Assembly (NCBI RefSeq): GCF_021646545.1
Contig: NZ_JAKIRP010000025.1
Span: forward strand, 62,001 to 126,000
DNA from: Chitinophaga filiformis
Lineage (GTDB): Bacteria; Bacteroidota; Bacteroidia; Chitinophagales; Chitinophagaceae
Reading direction: 5' to 3'
DNA length: 64,000 bases
The stretch's first letter is position 1, and each line of letters opens with the position of its first letter. The notes beneath the pieces are model-generated. The model saw nothing but the letters and a program-made list of their open reading frames with translations. It did no database searches and was not told the origin of the DNA. Positions 41,787 through 49,885 of this stretch are shown piece by piece. A program made the position numbers and the translations under genes.

Positions 41787-44750
41787 TTAAAAATCAAGGT
41801 TAACACCTAAAGAATACACACGTGGACGAGGGTAGAACTTATCGTCTATACCGCTGAACACTTCCGGATCCTGGCCGCTGTACTTAGTGATCACAAATAC
41901 GTTCTGTACGTTGAAGTTCAGCCGTAATCCTACTTTATCGTGCATCAGGCGACCGAAATCATAACCGAGGTTGATGTAATCCATGCGGAGGAATGAACCA
42001 TTTTCCACGTAATAGTCAGACCAGTATTGAGTGGTGGCAAACTTTGTGGACAGTACACTTCTTGACAGGTTGGCCAGATAGTTACTGTTCTGGAACGTCT
42101 TGTAAGAGCCGTTGTTAGACGCCTGGTTGTTGTAGATGTAGTTACCGAGGTTACTGCGCATGCTGAAACCAAGGTTCCATTTCCTGTAATTGAACTGTGA
42201 ATTAAAGCTCAGGTATACAGTTGGATTGGAAGATTTGTAACGGTATTTATCATCAGAAGTGACTGCACCATCACCATTGGTATCTTCATACAATCCTTCT
42301 ATCGGGTTGCCGTTCTTATCGTAGATCTGTTTATATACATAGAAAGAATTGATCTGGTGTCCTACAGAGTTGATCTGTATGGTGTTTCCCGTACCACCGC
42401 TGATATTACCTGTAGCGATACCTACAGAAGTATCTGCTTTTGCTTTGGAGAGGGAAAGGATCTGGTTCTTGTTGTAAGTGATGTTGAAGCCTGCATCCCA
42501 GCGGAAGTCTTTGGTTTCAACCGGCGTAGCATTGATGATGAATTCCACGCCCCTGTTCTCCAGGCTACCGATGTTGGTATACAGTGTATTGGTCAGGTTA
42601 GTACCGGCAGGTGTGGTTACATCAGCCAGCAGGTCGGTGGTCTTTTTATAGTAGAAGTCCACGCTACCGGAGATCCTGTTGTTCAGGAAACCGTAATCCA
42701 GCGCTACATTGTAAGTAGCGGTCTGCTCCCACTTGATGTTCTGGTCATAACCAGCAGCACGTAATGTTTTATAGAATGCATCGCCCAGCTGATAGGAAGA
42801 GTTTGCGTCACCATAAGTATAACGGGACAGTGCCGCATATTCCTTACCAACACCAATGTTCTCCTGACCGGTCACACCATAGCCCAGTCTCAGTTTCAGG
42901 TCAGACACTATTGGCGAATTTTTCAGGAAGGCCTCGTCTTTCATTTTCCATGCAAAAGCTACGGAAGGGAAACTACCCCAGTGCTGACGGAAACGGGACG
43001 TACCGTCGCGACGCATGGTAAAAGTCAGCAGGTATTTATCATTGAAAGTATAGTTCAAACGGCCGAAGAAGGACACCAGTGTATGCTGTGCTTCACTGTA
43101 GTTGCCGGCAGCAGTGGTAGTATCGCCTGCTTCATCCAGCGTAGGATAGCCGGGCGTAGCGATGATGAAATCCTGGTAGGAATAACCCGCCATTACATCC
43201 ACACGGCTTTTGATACCCTTCAGCTCTTTAGCATAGTTCAGGTAGAAGTCGAGCAGTTTGTTCTTCATCTCCTGTGAATAATGCTTGTAGGAACCGCCGG
43301 TACCATTGTAGTAAGCCAATGCAGCGTATTTCGGAATGTTGGTATTGCCTTCGCCTTTCTGATAGTCGTAACCCAGGTTCAGGTTAGCGCGCAGTTCGGG
43401 CAGGAAGTGGAATTTATAGTCAAACTGGATATTACCAATACTTCTTTTTACTTCCGATTTATCTACTTTCTGCTCAAGCATCGCAAGTGGATTCTTGGTT
43501 CCCAGGTCGTACAGCTTACCGTTGTACAGCCACTCGTAGTAACCGCCAAAGTCGCTGCTACCGGTACGTACAGGCTGTGTAGGATCGAAGGCTATAGCCG
43601 CGTTGATAGCACCCTGGTCAGCGAAACGGTTGTCTGCAAGAGACCCTTTCACGTTCATGTTTATTTTCAGGTGATCATCAAATAAACTGGGAGAGAGATT
43701 GATGCTGGCAGATTTCCTTTCCAGGTTGGAGGTCTTCAGGATACCATCCTGGTTCAGATAACCGAAAGAGATGCGGTAAGGCAGTTTCTTCCAGGAACCG
43801 CTTAGCGCGAGGTTATTGTCACTGCTGAGGGCTGACTGATAGATCTGTTTCTGCCAGTCAGTGTTAGCTGTTCCCAGCAACGCGATCTGCGCAGCAGTAC
43901 CATTAGCCTTTACAACATCGGTGAACTCACTGGCAGTTAACACCGGTGAATAGCTGGTCACTTTAGCTACAGCGTTGGTAGAGCTGAAAGATACGCGGAA
44001 CTTATCACCCAGGCGGCCTTTCTTGGTAGTGATGATGATCACACCGTTGGATGCACGGGAACCGTAGATAGCGGTAGCAGAAGCGTCTTTCAGCACGTTG
44101 AAGGTCTCAATATCATTCGGGTTGATGAGGCTCAATCCGTTGGATTGTCCGCTCACGTTGTTATTATCGAGTGGCACACCGTCTACGATGATCAACGGAT
44201 CGTTGGTAGCATTGAGGGATGCACCGCCACGTACACGGATGGTGCTACCTGCGCCGGGTGCGCCACCATTGGAGGTGATCTGCACACCTGGTACTTTACC
44301 GGTGATCAGTTGTTCGGGAGAAGATAAAGGCCCTTTGTTGAAGTCTTTAGTAGAAACAACAGCTATAGCTCCTGTGAGGTCGCTCTTTTTCTGTGTACCA
44401 TAACCCACGACTACGATCTCGTTCAGGCCCTTGGTATCGGCCTTCAGCTGGAAGGTAAGCGGTGCTGTATTGTTAGCTGCGTTCACAGGCAATTCAAATG
44501 TTTCGTATCCCATGATGCGTGCTACCACCACTATGTTGCCGGCTGTAACGCCGGTGATGGTGAAATTTCCCTGGGCATCGGAAGTAGCGTTCCTGCTGGT
44601 GCCTTTAACGAAGACGGTGGCGCCGGGAATGGGCTGGCCTGTTTCATCCGTCACTTTTCCGCTGATACTGCCCGATTGTGCATAGGTAAAAAAGGACATC
44701 AACACAAAGCACAGCAGAAATGCAAAACTGGCAAAGCGTGTTCTTTTCAT
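41787..44750 (-). CDS. susC: SusC/RagA TonB-dependent outer-membrane transporter
   Basis: From ATG at 44750 (MKRTRFASFAFLLCFVLMSF) the protein has 987 residues. After the signal comes a CarboxypepD_reg-like domain (GKVTDETGQPIPGATVFVKG), then a plug with NEIVVVGYGTQKKSDLTGA and GSRASNGVIIITTKKG, then a 22-strand barrel ending in an aromatic residue (LGVNLDF). It imports maltooligosaccharides in a TonB-driven way, with SusD as its lid. The in-frame ATG 12 codons earlier is less likely as start. Confidence 0.95.
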   Translation of the reverse strand: MKRTRFASFAFLLCFVLMSFFTYAQSGSISGKVTDETGQPIPGATVFVKGTSRNATSDAQGNFTITGVTAGNIVVVARIMGYETFELPVNAANNTAPLTFQLKADTKGLNEIVVVGYGTQKKSDLTGAIAVVSTKDFNKGPLSSPEQLITGKVPGVQITSNGGAPGAGSTIRVRGGASLNATNDPLIIVDGVPLDNNNVSGQSNGLSLINPNDIETFNVLKDASATAIYGSRASNGVIIITTKKGRLGDKFRVSFSSTNAVAKVTSYSPVLTASEFTDVVKANGTAAQIALLGTANTDWQKQIYQSALSSDNNLALSGSWKKLPYRISFGYLNQDGILKTSNLERKSASINLSPSLFDDHLKINMNVKGSLADNRFADQGAINAAIAFDPTQPVRTGSSDFGGYYEWLYNGKLYDLGTKNPLAMLEQKVDKSEVKRSIGNIQFDYKFHFLPELRANLNLGYDYQKGEGNTNIPKYAALAYYNGTGGSYKHYSQEMKNKLLDFYLNYAKELKGIKSRVDVMAGYSYQDFIIATPGYPTLDEAGDTTTAAGNYSEAQHTLVSFFGRLNYTFNDKYLLTFTMRRDGTSRFRQHWGSFPSVAFAWKMKDEAFLKNSPIVSDLKLRLGYGVTGQENIGVGKEYAALSRYTYGDANSSYQLGDAFYKTLRAAGYDQNIKWEQTATYNVALDYGFLNNRISGSVDFYYKKTTDLLADVTTPAGTNLTNTLYTNIGSLENRGVEFIINATPVETKDFRWDAGFNITYNKNQILSLSKAKADTSVGIATGNISGGTGNTIQINSVGHQINSFYVYKQIYDKNGNPIEGLYEDTNGDGAVTSDDKYRYKSSNPTVYLSFNSQFNYRKWNLGFSMRSNLGNYIYNNQASNNGSYKTFQNSNYLANLSRSVLSTKFATTQYWSDYYVENGSFLRMDYINLGYDFGRLMHDKVGLRLNFNVQNVFVITKYSGQDPEVFSGIDDKFYPRPRVYSLGVNLDF

Positions 44751-44786
44751 TGATCGATTGATTAATTGATAAGAAATTTGTTTCAC

Positions 44787-45308
44787 AATAGTTCACTGCA
44801 AGACCTTTTAAACAAAAGTCTCCCCCTGTCGAATCCGCCTGAATTCAACGACTATGAATTTTTGTTGTAATGATTTTACCGGTTACTGATGGTGAACCGG
44901 CTTTTAAGAGATCCGGACATGTGGTCCGGAAGTTCAATAGTTACGTTCCAGCGACTTTTCTTTTTCCTGCGGGATGATCCGGAGCAGTATAGCTTTTTTC
45001 CCTGACCTCCCGGATGCCGTCATCCGGACTGTTCTGAATGCTGTCATTTTTCTCTACGTAGGATTCATTTGCGATTTGATTTTCATTTCCGGGAACGTTC
45101 CCGGAACGTGGAACACTTTTGCTAAAGTAGAGTATTTCCTGAATACTGTAACATTCTGAAACAGATTTTTTTAAAAAAAAGTTAAAAAATGACAGCGGAG
45201 ATGCTCAACAAGATAAGTCAGCCAGTACTTAATATGCTGCAAAACAATTAATTAGCGAAAAAACGATGTATAACGTCTGAAAGGGGTCTACTTTCACTTC
45301 CTTTCTTT
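44787..45308 (-). promoter_or_regulatory. Structured leader and promoter region of the sus locus
   Basis: About 520 bp between lacI and susC without a gene. Three short perfect hairpins lie in it: CCGGTT/AACCGG (44879-44900), TCCGGAC/GTCCGGA (44912-44930) and CCGGATG/CATCCGG (45010-45027). With the 16-bp palindrome at 45089-45104 upstream, the hairpins would fall in a long susC 5' leader, which is where Bacteroidota loci often carry posttranscriptional control. Confidence 0.5.
45089..45104. promoter_or_regulatory. Predicted LacI-family operator
   Basis: A 16-bp perfect palindrome, CCGGGAACGTTCCCGG, with the central CG step typical of LacI-family sites. It lies about 340 bp upstream of the susC start and just after the end of the LacI-family gene, which makes the latter its obvious ligand. 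Confidence 0.75.
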
Positions 45309-46343
45309 TTATTCTCCCCTCTTTCCGGGTGTTGTCTTTATGCCTGTGGAGGAGGTTCTGGGGATGAGTTTCGAATTTAAAACGACATGGTCGTTGGTCG
45401 TGGCATTACCTTCCAGGGCTTTAAACAAGAGCTGCGCTGCATTCGTACCCAGATCATATGCCGGCTGGGTAATGGTAGACAATGCAGGGTTCAGCAGGGG
45501 CGCTATTTCCAGGCTGGAGAAACTGACGATCTTAATATCTTCCGGAATGCGGATACCCAGATGATGGCACACGTAATAACTGGAGATAGCCAGACGCTCC
45601 ACTGAAGCCAGCAGACCATCCGGGCGCTGTTCCTGCAGGACCTTCGAGAGGATCTCAAAGTTCTGATCATAGTCGTTGGAGCAATCTATCACCAGCTGGG
45701 TGTTATATTCGATACCTGCATCTTTCAGGGCATCGCGGTAGCCCTGCATACGCACATTACCAATAGACAGGCTTTTATTGATCACCAGGAAAGCGATCTC
45801 CTTACAACCCATCTCTATCAGGTGCCGGGTAGCGGCAAAACTGCTGTCATAGTCGTCGGTAGTCACTTTGGGCACATCAATATCATCATACACCCTATCG
45901 AAGAATACCAGGGGAATATGCTTGTTATCAAGCCTGTTCAGGTACTGGTGGTCGTTCGCCTCCCCGGATGCCGACATGATAATGCCATCCACGCGGCCAT
46001 TGTATAGTTTGTCGATAAATGTTACTTCTTTCTGATATTCATCATCTGTTACATAAATGAGCGTATGATAGCCCTTCTCCCGTGCCACACGTTCTATGCC
46101 GTGAATGGCCTGGGAAAAGAAGTTATTGGCCAGTTCAGGCACTATGATAGCAATTGTCTTGCTTTTCTTTTCCCGCAGATTACTCGCGTGGTGATTAGGC
46201 TGGTAATTGAACTCTTTCGCCATGGAAAGGATCCTGGCCTTTGTTTCAGGATTGATGTCACTGTTGCCCCTGAATGCCCTTGAAACGGTAGAGGTAGATA
46301 AATTCAGTTTTTCTGCTAACCTTTTGATATCAACGCGATCCAT
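45309..46343 (-). CDS. LacI-family transcriptional regulator of the maltose/glucan locus
   Basis: 344 residues. N-terminal HTH with hinge (IKRLAEKLNLSTSTVSRAFRG, then YQPNHHASNLR), and a periplasmic-binding-like effector domain (TIAIIVPELANNFFSQAIHGIE, VFFDRVYDDIDVPKVTTDD). It should bind the palindrome downstream of its gene and release or gain DNA affinity on binding a maltose-type sugar. It lies at the head of the locus, same direction as susC. A short inverted repeat (CCAAATT/AATTTGG, 46373-46391) upstream of its start may serve autoregulation. Confidence 0.93.
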   Translation of the reverse strand: MDRVDIKRLAEKLNLSTSTVSRAFRGNSDINPETKARILSMAKEFNYQPNHHASNLREKKSKTIAIIVPELANNFFSQAIHGIERVAREKGYHTLIYVTDDEYQKEVTFIDKLYNGRVDGIIMSASGEANDHQYLNRLDNKHIPLVFFDRVYDDIDVPKVTTDDYDSSFAATRHLIEMGCKEIAFLVINKSLSIGNVRMQGYRDALKDAGIEYNTQLVIDCSNDYDQNFEILSKVLQEQRPDGLLASVERLAISSYYVCHHLGIRIPEDIKIVSFSSLEIAPLLNPALSTITQPAYDLGTNAAQLLFKALEGNATTNDHVVLNSKLIPRTSSTGIKTTPGKRGE

Positions 46344-46372
46344 TGCTAAAGTTGTTTAGATAGGTTGAACGG

Positions 46373-46391
46373 CCAAATTAGTCAAATTTGG
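46373..46391. promoter_or_regulatory. Inverted repeat upstream of the LacI-family gene
   Basis: CCAAATT and AATTTGG separated by five bases, 30 bp upstream of the start codon, a plausible operator or promoter-overlapping site. It does not resemble the 16-bp palindrome near susC. Confidence 0.35.
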
Positions 46392-46487
46392 TAAATATTG
46401 CCGTTTTTCCCTGCTTTTTCGGCACGAATCCCTTATGATTTCTATTCAATTCCTATATGTCCATATCGCTTTTATCATCGTCCGGCT

Positions 46488-46531
46488 ATCAGTTCGTCGT
46501 CATCTGTAGATACAAATTACGACGAACTGAT
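46488..46531. repeat. 13-bp perfect inverted repeat after the first TetR gene
   Basis: ATCAGTTCGTCGT (46488-46500) pairs with ACGACGAACTGAT (46519-46531), loop of 18 bases. It lies just downstream of the TetR stop at 46545 but is not followed by a T-run on either strand, so it is an mRNA-end hairpin or a protein-binding site rather than a classical terminator. Confidence 0.55.
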
Positions 46532-46544
46532 ATGGAAGCAAAAA

Positions 46545-47144
46545 TCAATCTGCCAATGATGCTGCAACATTTCTGACAGCATTCAGCAACACCTGTTGAT
46601 TGAGATCGCCGGAGTTGCGTTGATATACCACATTGAGTGATATAAGGCCGTGTACGGTTGCCCACATGCCAGCATAGGCAACAAACACCTGCTCTTCCGA
46701 TTGCTGGCCTGCCGGCAGGATCTGTCTGATCACTCGTCCAAACAGATTAGCAAGTGCTGCTGCTTCAGGCATGGTACTGATATCGCTGCAGCCCTGGATA
46801 TTGATACCAAACATTAACTGGTATAGTTCCTTTTCTGCGAATGCGAAATCCCAGTATGCCATCCACATGTTTTCCAGTTGCTTTTCCGCCAGATGATGCG
46901 CGGACCGGGCCTTTTCAATATTTCCTGCCAATTGTACGAATCCTGTTTTTGCAAGGTCCAGCAGTATAGCCTCCTTGTTCAGGAAATAATCATAGATCAC
47001 CGGCGGTGTATGTTCAATCATATCGGCTATCTTCCGCATGCTAACGGTCTGCCAGCCATGCGTTCTGGCAATGCTTAATGCAGCATCGAGGATATTCGTG
47101 CGGCTCTCTTCTTTGAGGCGTAACCTTCTTTCTTTCACTTCCAT
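46545..47144 (-). CDS. TetR-family regulator 1
   Basis: 199 residues with an N-terminal HTH (NILDAALSIARTHGWQTVSMRKIADMIEHTPPVIYDYFLNKEAIL) and a C-terminal helical ligand domain (TetR_C-like, WMAYWDFAFAEKELYQLMFG). It has no adjacent target gene on its 3' side. An AGACTA-TT-TAGTCT palindrome lies 117 bp upstream of its start and is shared with the promoter of the second TetR gene. Confidence 0.9.
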   Translation of the reverse strand: MEVKERRLRLKEESRTNILDAALSIARTHGWQTVSMRKIADMIEHTPPVIYDYFLNKEAILLDLAKTGFVQLAGNIEKARSAHHLAEKQLENMWMAYWDFAFAEKELYQLMFGINIQGCSDISTMPEAAALANLFGRVIRQILPAGQQSEEQVFVAYAGMWATVHGLISLNVVYQRNSGDLNQQVLLNAVRNVAASLAD

Positions 47145-47260
47145 TGCAGTTGTGTTTAATGGTTTATCTTTTTGTTGTAAATAAAGACATAGTAATTCCG
47201 CACTGGTCCCACACGCTTACGCGTGAGACCATTCACATGAGCACACAATTCCTTTTGAAT

Positions 47261-47274
47261 AGACTATTTAGTCT
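47261..47274. promoter_or_regulatory. TetR operator copy upstream of TetR 1
   Basis: AGACTATTTAGTCT, a 6-2-6 perfect palindrome, within the longer shared pattern ATAGACTAnnTAGTCTnT. The same half-sites recur at 47974-47987. Confidence 0.7.
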
Positions 47275-47286
47275 CTTTACGGAAAG

Positions 47287-47314
47287 AAAAAAACAGCCAT
47301 TCCCAAGGCTGTTT
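47287..47314 (-). terminator. Terminator of TetR 2
   Basis: AAACAGCC / GGCTGTTT with an eight-base loop; on the minus strand the T-run TTTTTTT follows. It ends the transcript of the gene at 47946-47353 before the operator of TetR 1. Confidence 0.82.
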
Positions 47315-47327
47315 ACGTTAATTGAGT

Positions 47328-47370
47328 AAGTTAAAATAAGACTGTACGTAAGTTAAATAAGACTGTACGT
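47328..47370. repeat. Tandem duplication across the 3' end of TetR 2
   Basis: AAGTTAAAATAAGACTGTACGT (47328-47349) is followed directly by AAGTTAAATAAGACTGTACGT (47350-47370), the same with one A fewer. The second copy contains the last codons and stop of the TetR 2 gene. Confidence 0.8.
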
Positions 47371-47946
47371 TGCCAGTTCTTTTTTCATTGCTTTCACTGC
47401 AGTCTTCATGGGTAGGAGGCTCCCGGTGACACGGGACATCATTGTGGCCCCCTCCACTGTTGCGAACAATTTCACCGCTATTTCATCTGCGTTTATAGAT
47501 GGAGACAATTCTCCGGCTTTCACGCCTTCTTTAATAATGCCGGCCAGCATTTTGATGGTCTGGCTGACAACGGACTGTACCTTTTCTTTGATAGCCGGAT
47601 TGGTGTCATCTGAATCTACAGCAAAGTTCAGGATCGGGCATCCGCCATGTATGAAAGAACTATCGAGCGGGTTCGCATTCAATTCTGCAAAAACGGTCAA
47701 CTTCCCTATGGCCGTTGTCTGTTCCTGCATTAAGCGATTTCTGTGAGTAGTCAGTTTGTCGAGCAGGTATGCTGCACTGGCATAGGCTAATTCATCTTTG
47801 CTCTGGAAATGCCCATACAGACAACCCTTCGCTACCTTCGACGCCTGCAGGATCTCATCGATAGAGGTACCCGCTACGCCTTTTTCGTTAAATAAATCCG
47901 CCGCCTGTTCAATAATGAACTGCCTCGTCCTTTCCGACTTCTTCAT
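47353..47946 (-). CDS. TetR-family regulator 2
   Basis: 197 residues. HTH: FIIEQAADLFNEKGVAGTSIDEILQASKVAKGCLYGHFQSKDELAY; C-terminal part resembles the TetR_C regions of AcrR/NemR-like electrophile or drug sensors, with a GCPILNFAVDSDDTNP block. An AGACTA-AG-TAGTCT palindrome lies 28 bp upstream of its start, so it probably represses itself, and the identical half-sites upstream of TetR 1 suggest it also controls that gene. It carries single cysteines near residues 42 and 101 that could sense electrophiles (inference). Confidence 0.92.
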   Translation of the reverse strand: MKKSERTRQFIIEQAADLFNEKGVAGTSIDEILQASKVAKGCLYGHFQSKDELAYASAAYLLDKLTTHRNRLMQEQTTAIGKLTVFAELNANPLDSSFIHGGCPILNFAVDSDDTNPAIKEKVQSVVSQTIKMLAGIIKEGVKAGELSPSINADEIAVKLFATVEGATMMSRVTGSLLPMKTAVKAMKKELATYSLI

Positions 47947-47973
47947 TTACGTTAATTTAACGCTGTCAAAAAT

Positions 47974-47987
47974 AGACTAAGTAGTCT
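47974..47987. promoter_or_regulatory. TetR operator upstream of TetR 2
   Basis: AGACTAAGTAGTCT, perfect 6-2-6 palindrome, 28 bp before the start codon. Same half-sites as 47261-47274. Confidence 0.75.
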
Positions 47988-48012
47988 TCTCTGGCAAATT
48001 TATTTTAAATGA

Positions 48013-48042
48013 AAAAACCGTCCGGCGTAGAGCGGACGGTCT
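48013..48042 (-). terminator. Terminator of the 252-aa lipoprotein gene
   Basis: ACCGTCCG / CGGACGGT with an eight-base loop; the minus-strand T-run TTTTTT follows. Confidence 0.85.
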
Positions 48043-48087
48043 TCCCCTTTTTACCACATGGTGTTATTTATTTTGACATGACTTATC

Positions 48088-48846
48088 TTAACGTTGTGTG
48101 TGTTCAACACTCATACTTGATTCAAATGCTGATTTCAGAGCGTTGTTGGTATCAAGATTAGCATCGATGTTCAACACGAGTTTTCCGCCAACAAAGGTAC
48201 CTGTGAAGTCCCCGATCTGCAGTTTGGTCATAACGAGGTTCAGGTCGATTTTCAATTTACCATCGAAAGTCACACCATCCGTACCGATTGATACATCTTT
48301 GCCGGTAGCGGTCAGTTCAATTTTTCCTGTCACATTTACTATAACAGGGATGTCTGTTCCGCGCCAGGTGATCCGGCCGTTCATTAACAGTGCAGGTTTA
48401 GGTTCATCACCTTCTATGCGCACATACACTTTTACATGCTCAAAATTTCCTAAAGGCAGTATAAGGCTACCCAGTTCAGTACTATCGAGGATGTCAATAA
48501 ACCTGTCGCTTTTAATTCTCAGGTCTATTTCATCCGGACCGTTTTTAGCTTCAAACTTCAATTCGCGGAATCTGATTTTCACACTGTCCCAGGTAAAATC
48601 AAACCGTAGGGATGGAAAGGACGCCAACGACGGATCGTTGATAATTCTGCCCAGACGTTCTGTTCCTGCGGCGTCTGCTGCAACCGATCCTGTAGGATTG
48701 ACTGCCTGGATCTGGTAAGCTACACTGGCTTTACCATCTTTTGCTGGTGGTGCTACAGCTTCTTCGGAGCTTTGTTTAGAACATGCAGAGAACATAACAG
48801 CTAGCAGAGTCACAGCTGCACATAACTGAAAAAACGATTTTTTCAT
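48088..48846 (-). CDS. Hypothetical lipoprotein, 252 aa
   Basis: Lipoprotein signal (MKKSFFQLCAAVTLLAVMFSAC, Cys22), a Ser/Glu/Ala linker, then a beta-rich domain of about 200 residues with repeated hydrophobic strands (LRFDFTWDSVKIRFRELKFEAK, LGNFEHVKVYVRIEG, VTGKIELTATGKDVSIG). The outline is similar to DUF4382-like secreted sandwiches of Bacteroidota, but I cannot confirm the family. Monocistronic with its own terminator. Confidence 0.75.
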   Translation of the reverse strand: MKKSFFQLCAAVTLLAVMFSACSKQSSEEAVAPPAKDGKASVAYQIQAVNPTGSVAADAAGTERLGRIINDPSLASFPSLRFDFTWDSVKIRFRELKFEAKNGPDEIDLRIKSDRFIDILDSTELGSLILPLGNFEHVKVYVRIEGDEPKPALLMNGRITWRGTDIPVIVNVTGKIELTATGKDVSIGTDGVTFDGKLKIDLNLVMTKLQIGDFTGTFVGGKLVLNIDANLDTNNALKSAFESSMSVEHTQR

Positions 48847-49232
48847 TTGTAATTGGTTTAATTGTTTCCAATAAAATAGAGGTAAGAAGGCTTTAGATCG
48901 ATATGGTTAGCTCCCGGAAATAACAGTAAGTGCTATTGGCTCTCTACGCTGACATATTTTTTTTTCATACGGGTCTTAGCTGGTATCTCAGGTTGTTTTG
49001 GATCATACAATATTCGTACCGTAAGTGCTCATAACAGCATTATTATTAATGCGATAGAGGGAAACTATTTATACCAGAGTAACAACGTATATGCGGCACG
49101 CTATCACACTGTCTCATTTTACAGACACATTGTGGAAAAATGTCGATACTTTTCACAGTAATAAAATTGGCATCGAAGAAAGAGGACGTTAGTAAGGTCT
49201 GATTCTTGTGGCGAATTGCGAAAAGGATAACT
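48847..49232. other. Divergent intergenic region, no gene seen
   Basis: About 385 bp, AT-rich, between two divergent small genes. No coding frame or strong hairpin found; both promoters should be here. Confidence 0.4.
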
Positions 49233-49478
49233 ATGAAGAAATTATCATTCAACTTATTGGTTGACGGTGTGCCCTATATGGTGAAAGCGGAGCCTTTTGC
49301 TTTTAACAGCGAACAACGTTACAACGTAAGTTTTAATGGCAGCGAGACATACATCTTTGCCTGGGACGAAGACACATTGAGATATGCGCCTATCGGAGAC
49401 ATTGCTGTAGATCTGCCAATGGCGTTACAACAGGAGATTGCAAGCAGGCTGTACGAAGTCACGCCCAGCAGGGAATAA
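49233..49478 (+). CDS. Small hypothetical protein, 81 aa
   Basis: The start at 49233 is preceded by AAGGATA, a fair ribosome-binding site; an earlier ATG adds nine odd residues. Soluble protein: strands LSFNLLVDGVPYMVKAEPF, YNVSFNGSETYIFAWD and a helix at the end (MALQQEIASRLYEV). It resembles in outline the small protein at 28503-28790. I do not recognise the family. Confidence 0.65.
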   Translation: MKKLSFNLLVDGVPYMVKAEPFAFNSEQRYNVSFNGSETYIFAWDEDTLRYAPIGDIAVDLPMALQQEIASRLYEVTPSRE

Positions 49479-49885
49479 GAACAAATAAAAACTTCCCTAT
49501 ACCTATCTTTAGAAATTCTTTTCAGCCAACGAACAAAACAAAATAAGCGCTGTTATCTAACAGTATAAAAGTTACTAACTCAAGTAAACGCATACTTACA
49601 TAACTCCAGGACCTCAATTACCATAACAACAATGAACAACATTAAACACCACCAAACAATCTTTAAAAGATACCACTAAATAACCAGGACATAATAATAA
49701 CAGGTCACTATTGAACCCCGTAGCAGGGTGATCTATTCTCATGTCTTCTTCTAACTGCTTCTGCCCTCCGGCGGATGATCAGATTTCTTTGTCTGATATG
49801 TATCACTCATACATACATGAACTTTCATGGCGGATACCGAAAAGCCAGAACAGAGTAGGTAATACTTTAATTTAAACCACATTTT
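49479..49885. other. Intergenic stretch upstream of the PixA-like gene
   Basis: About 400 bp, first half A-rich with many AACA words, second half with CCCTCCGGCGG. No gene found. A long leader for the downstream gene is possible. Confidence 0.35.
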
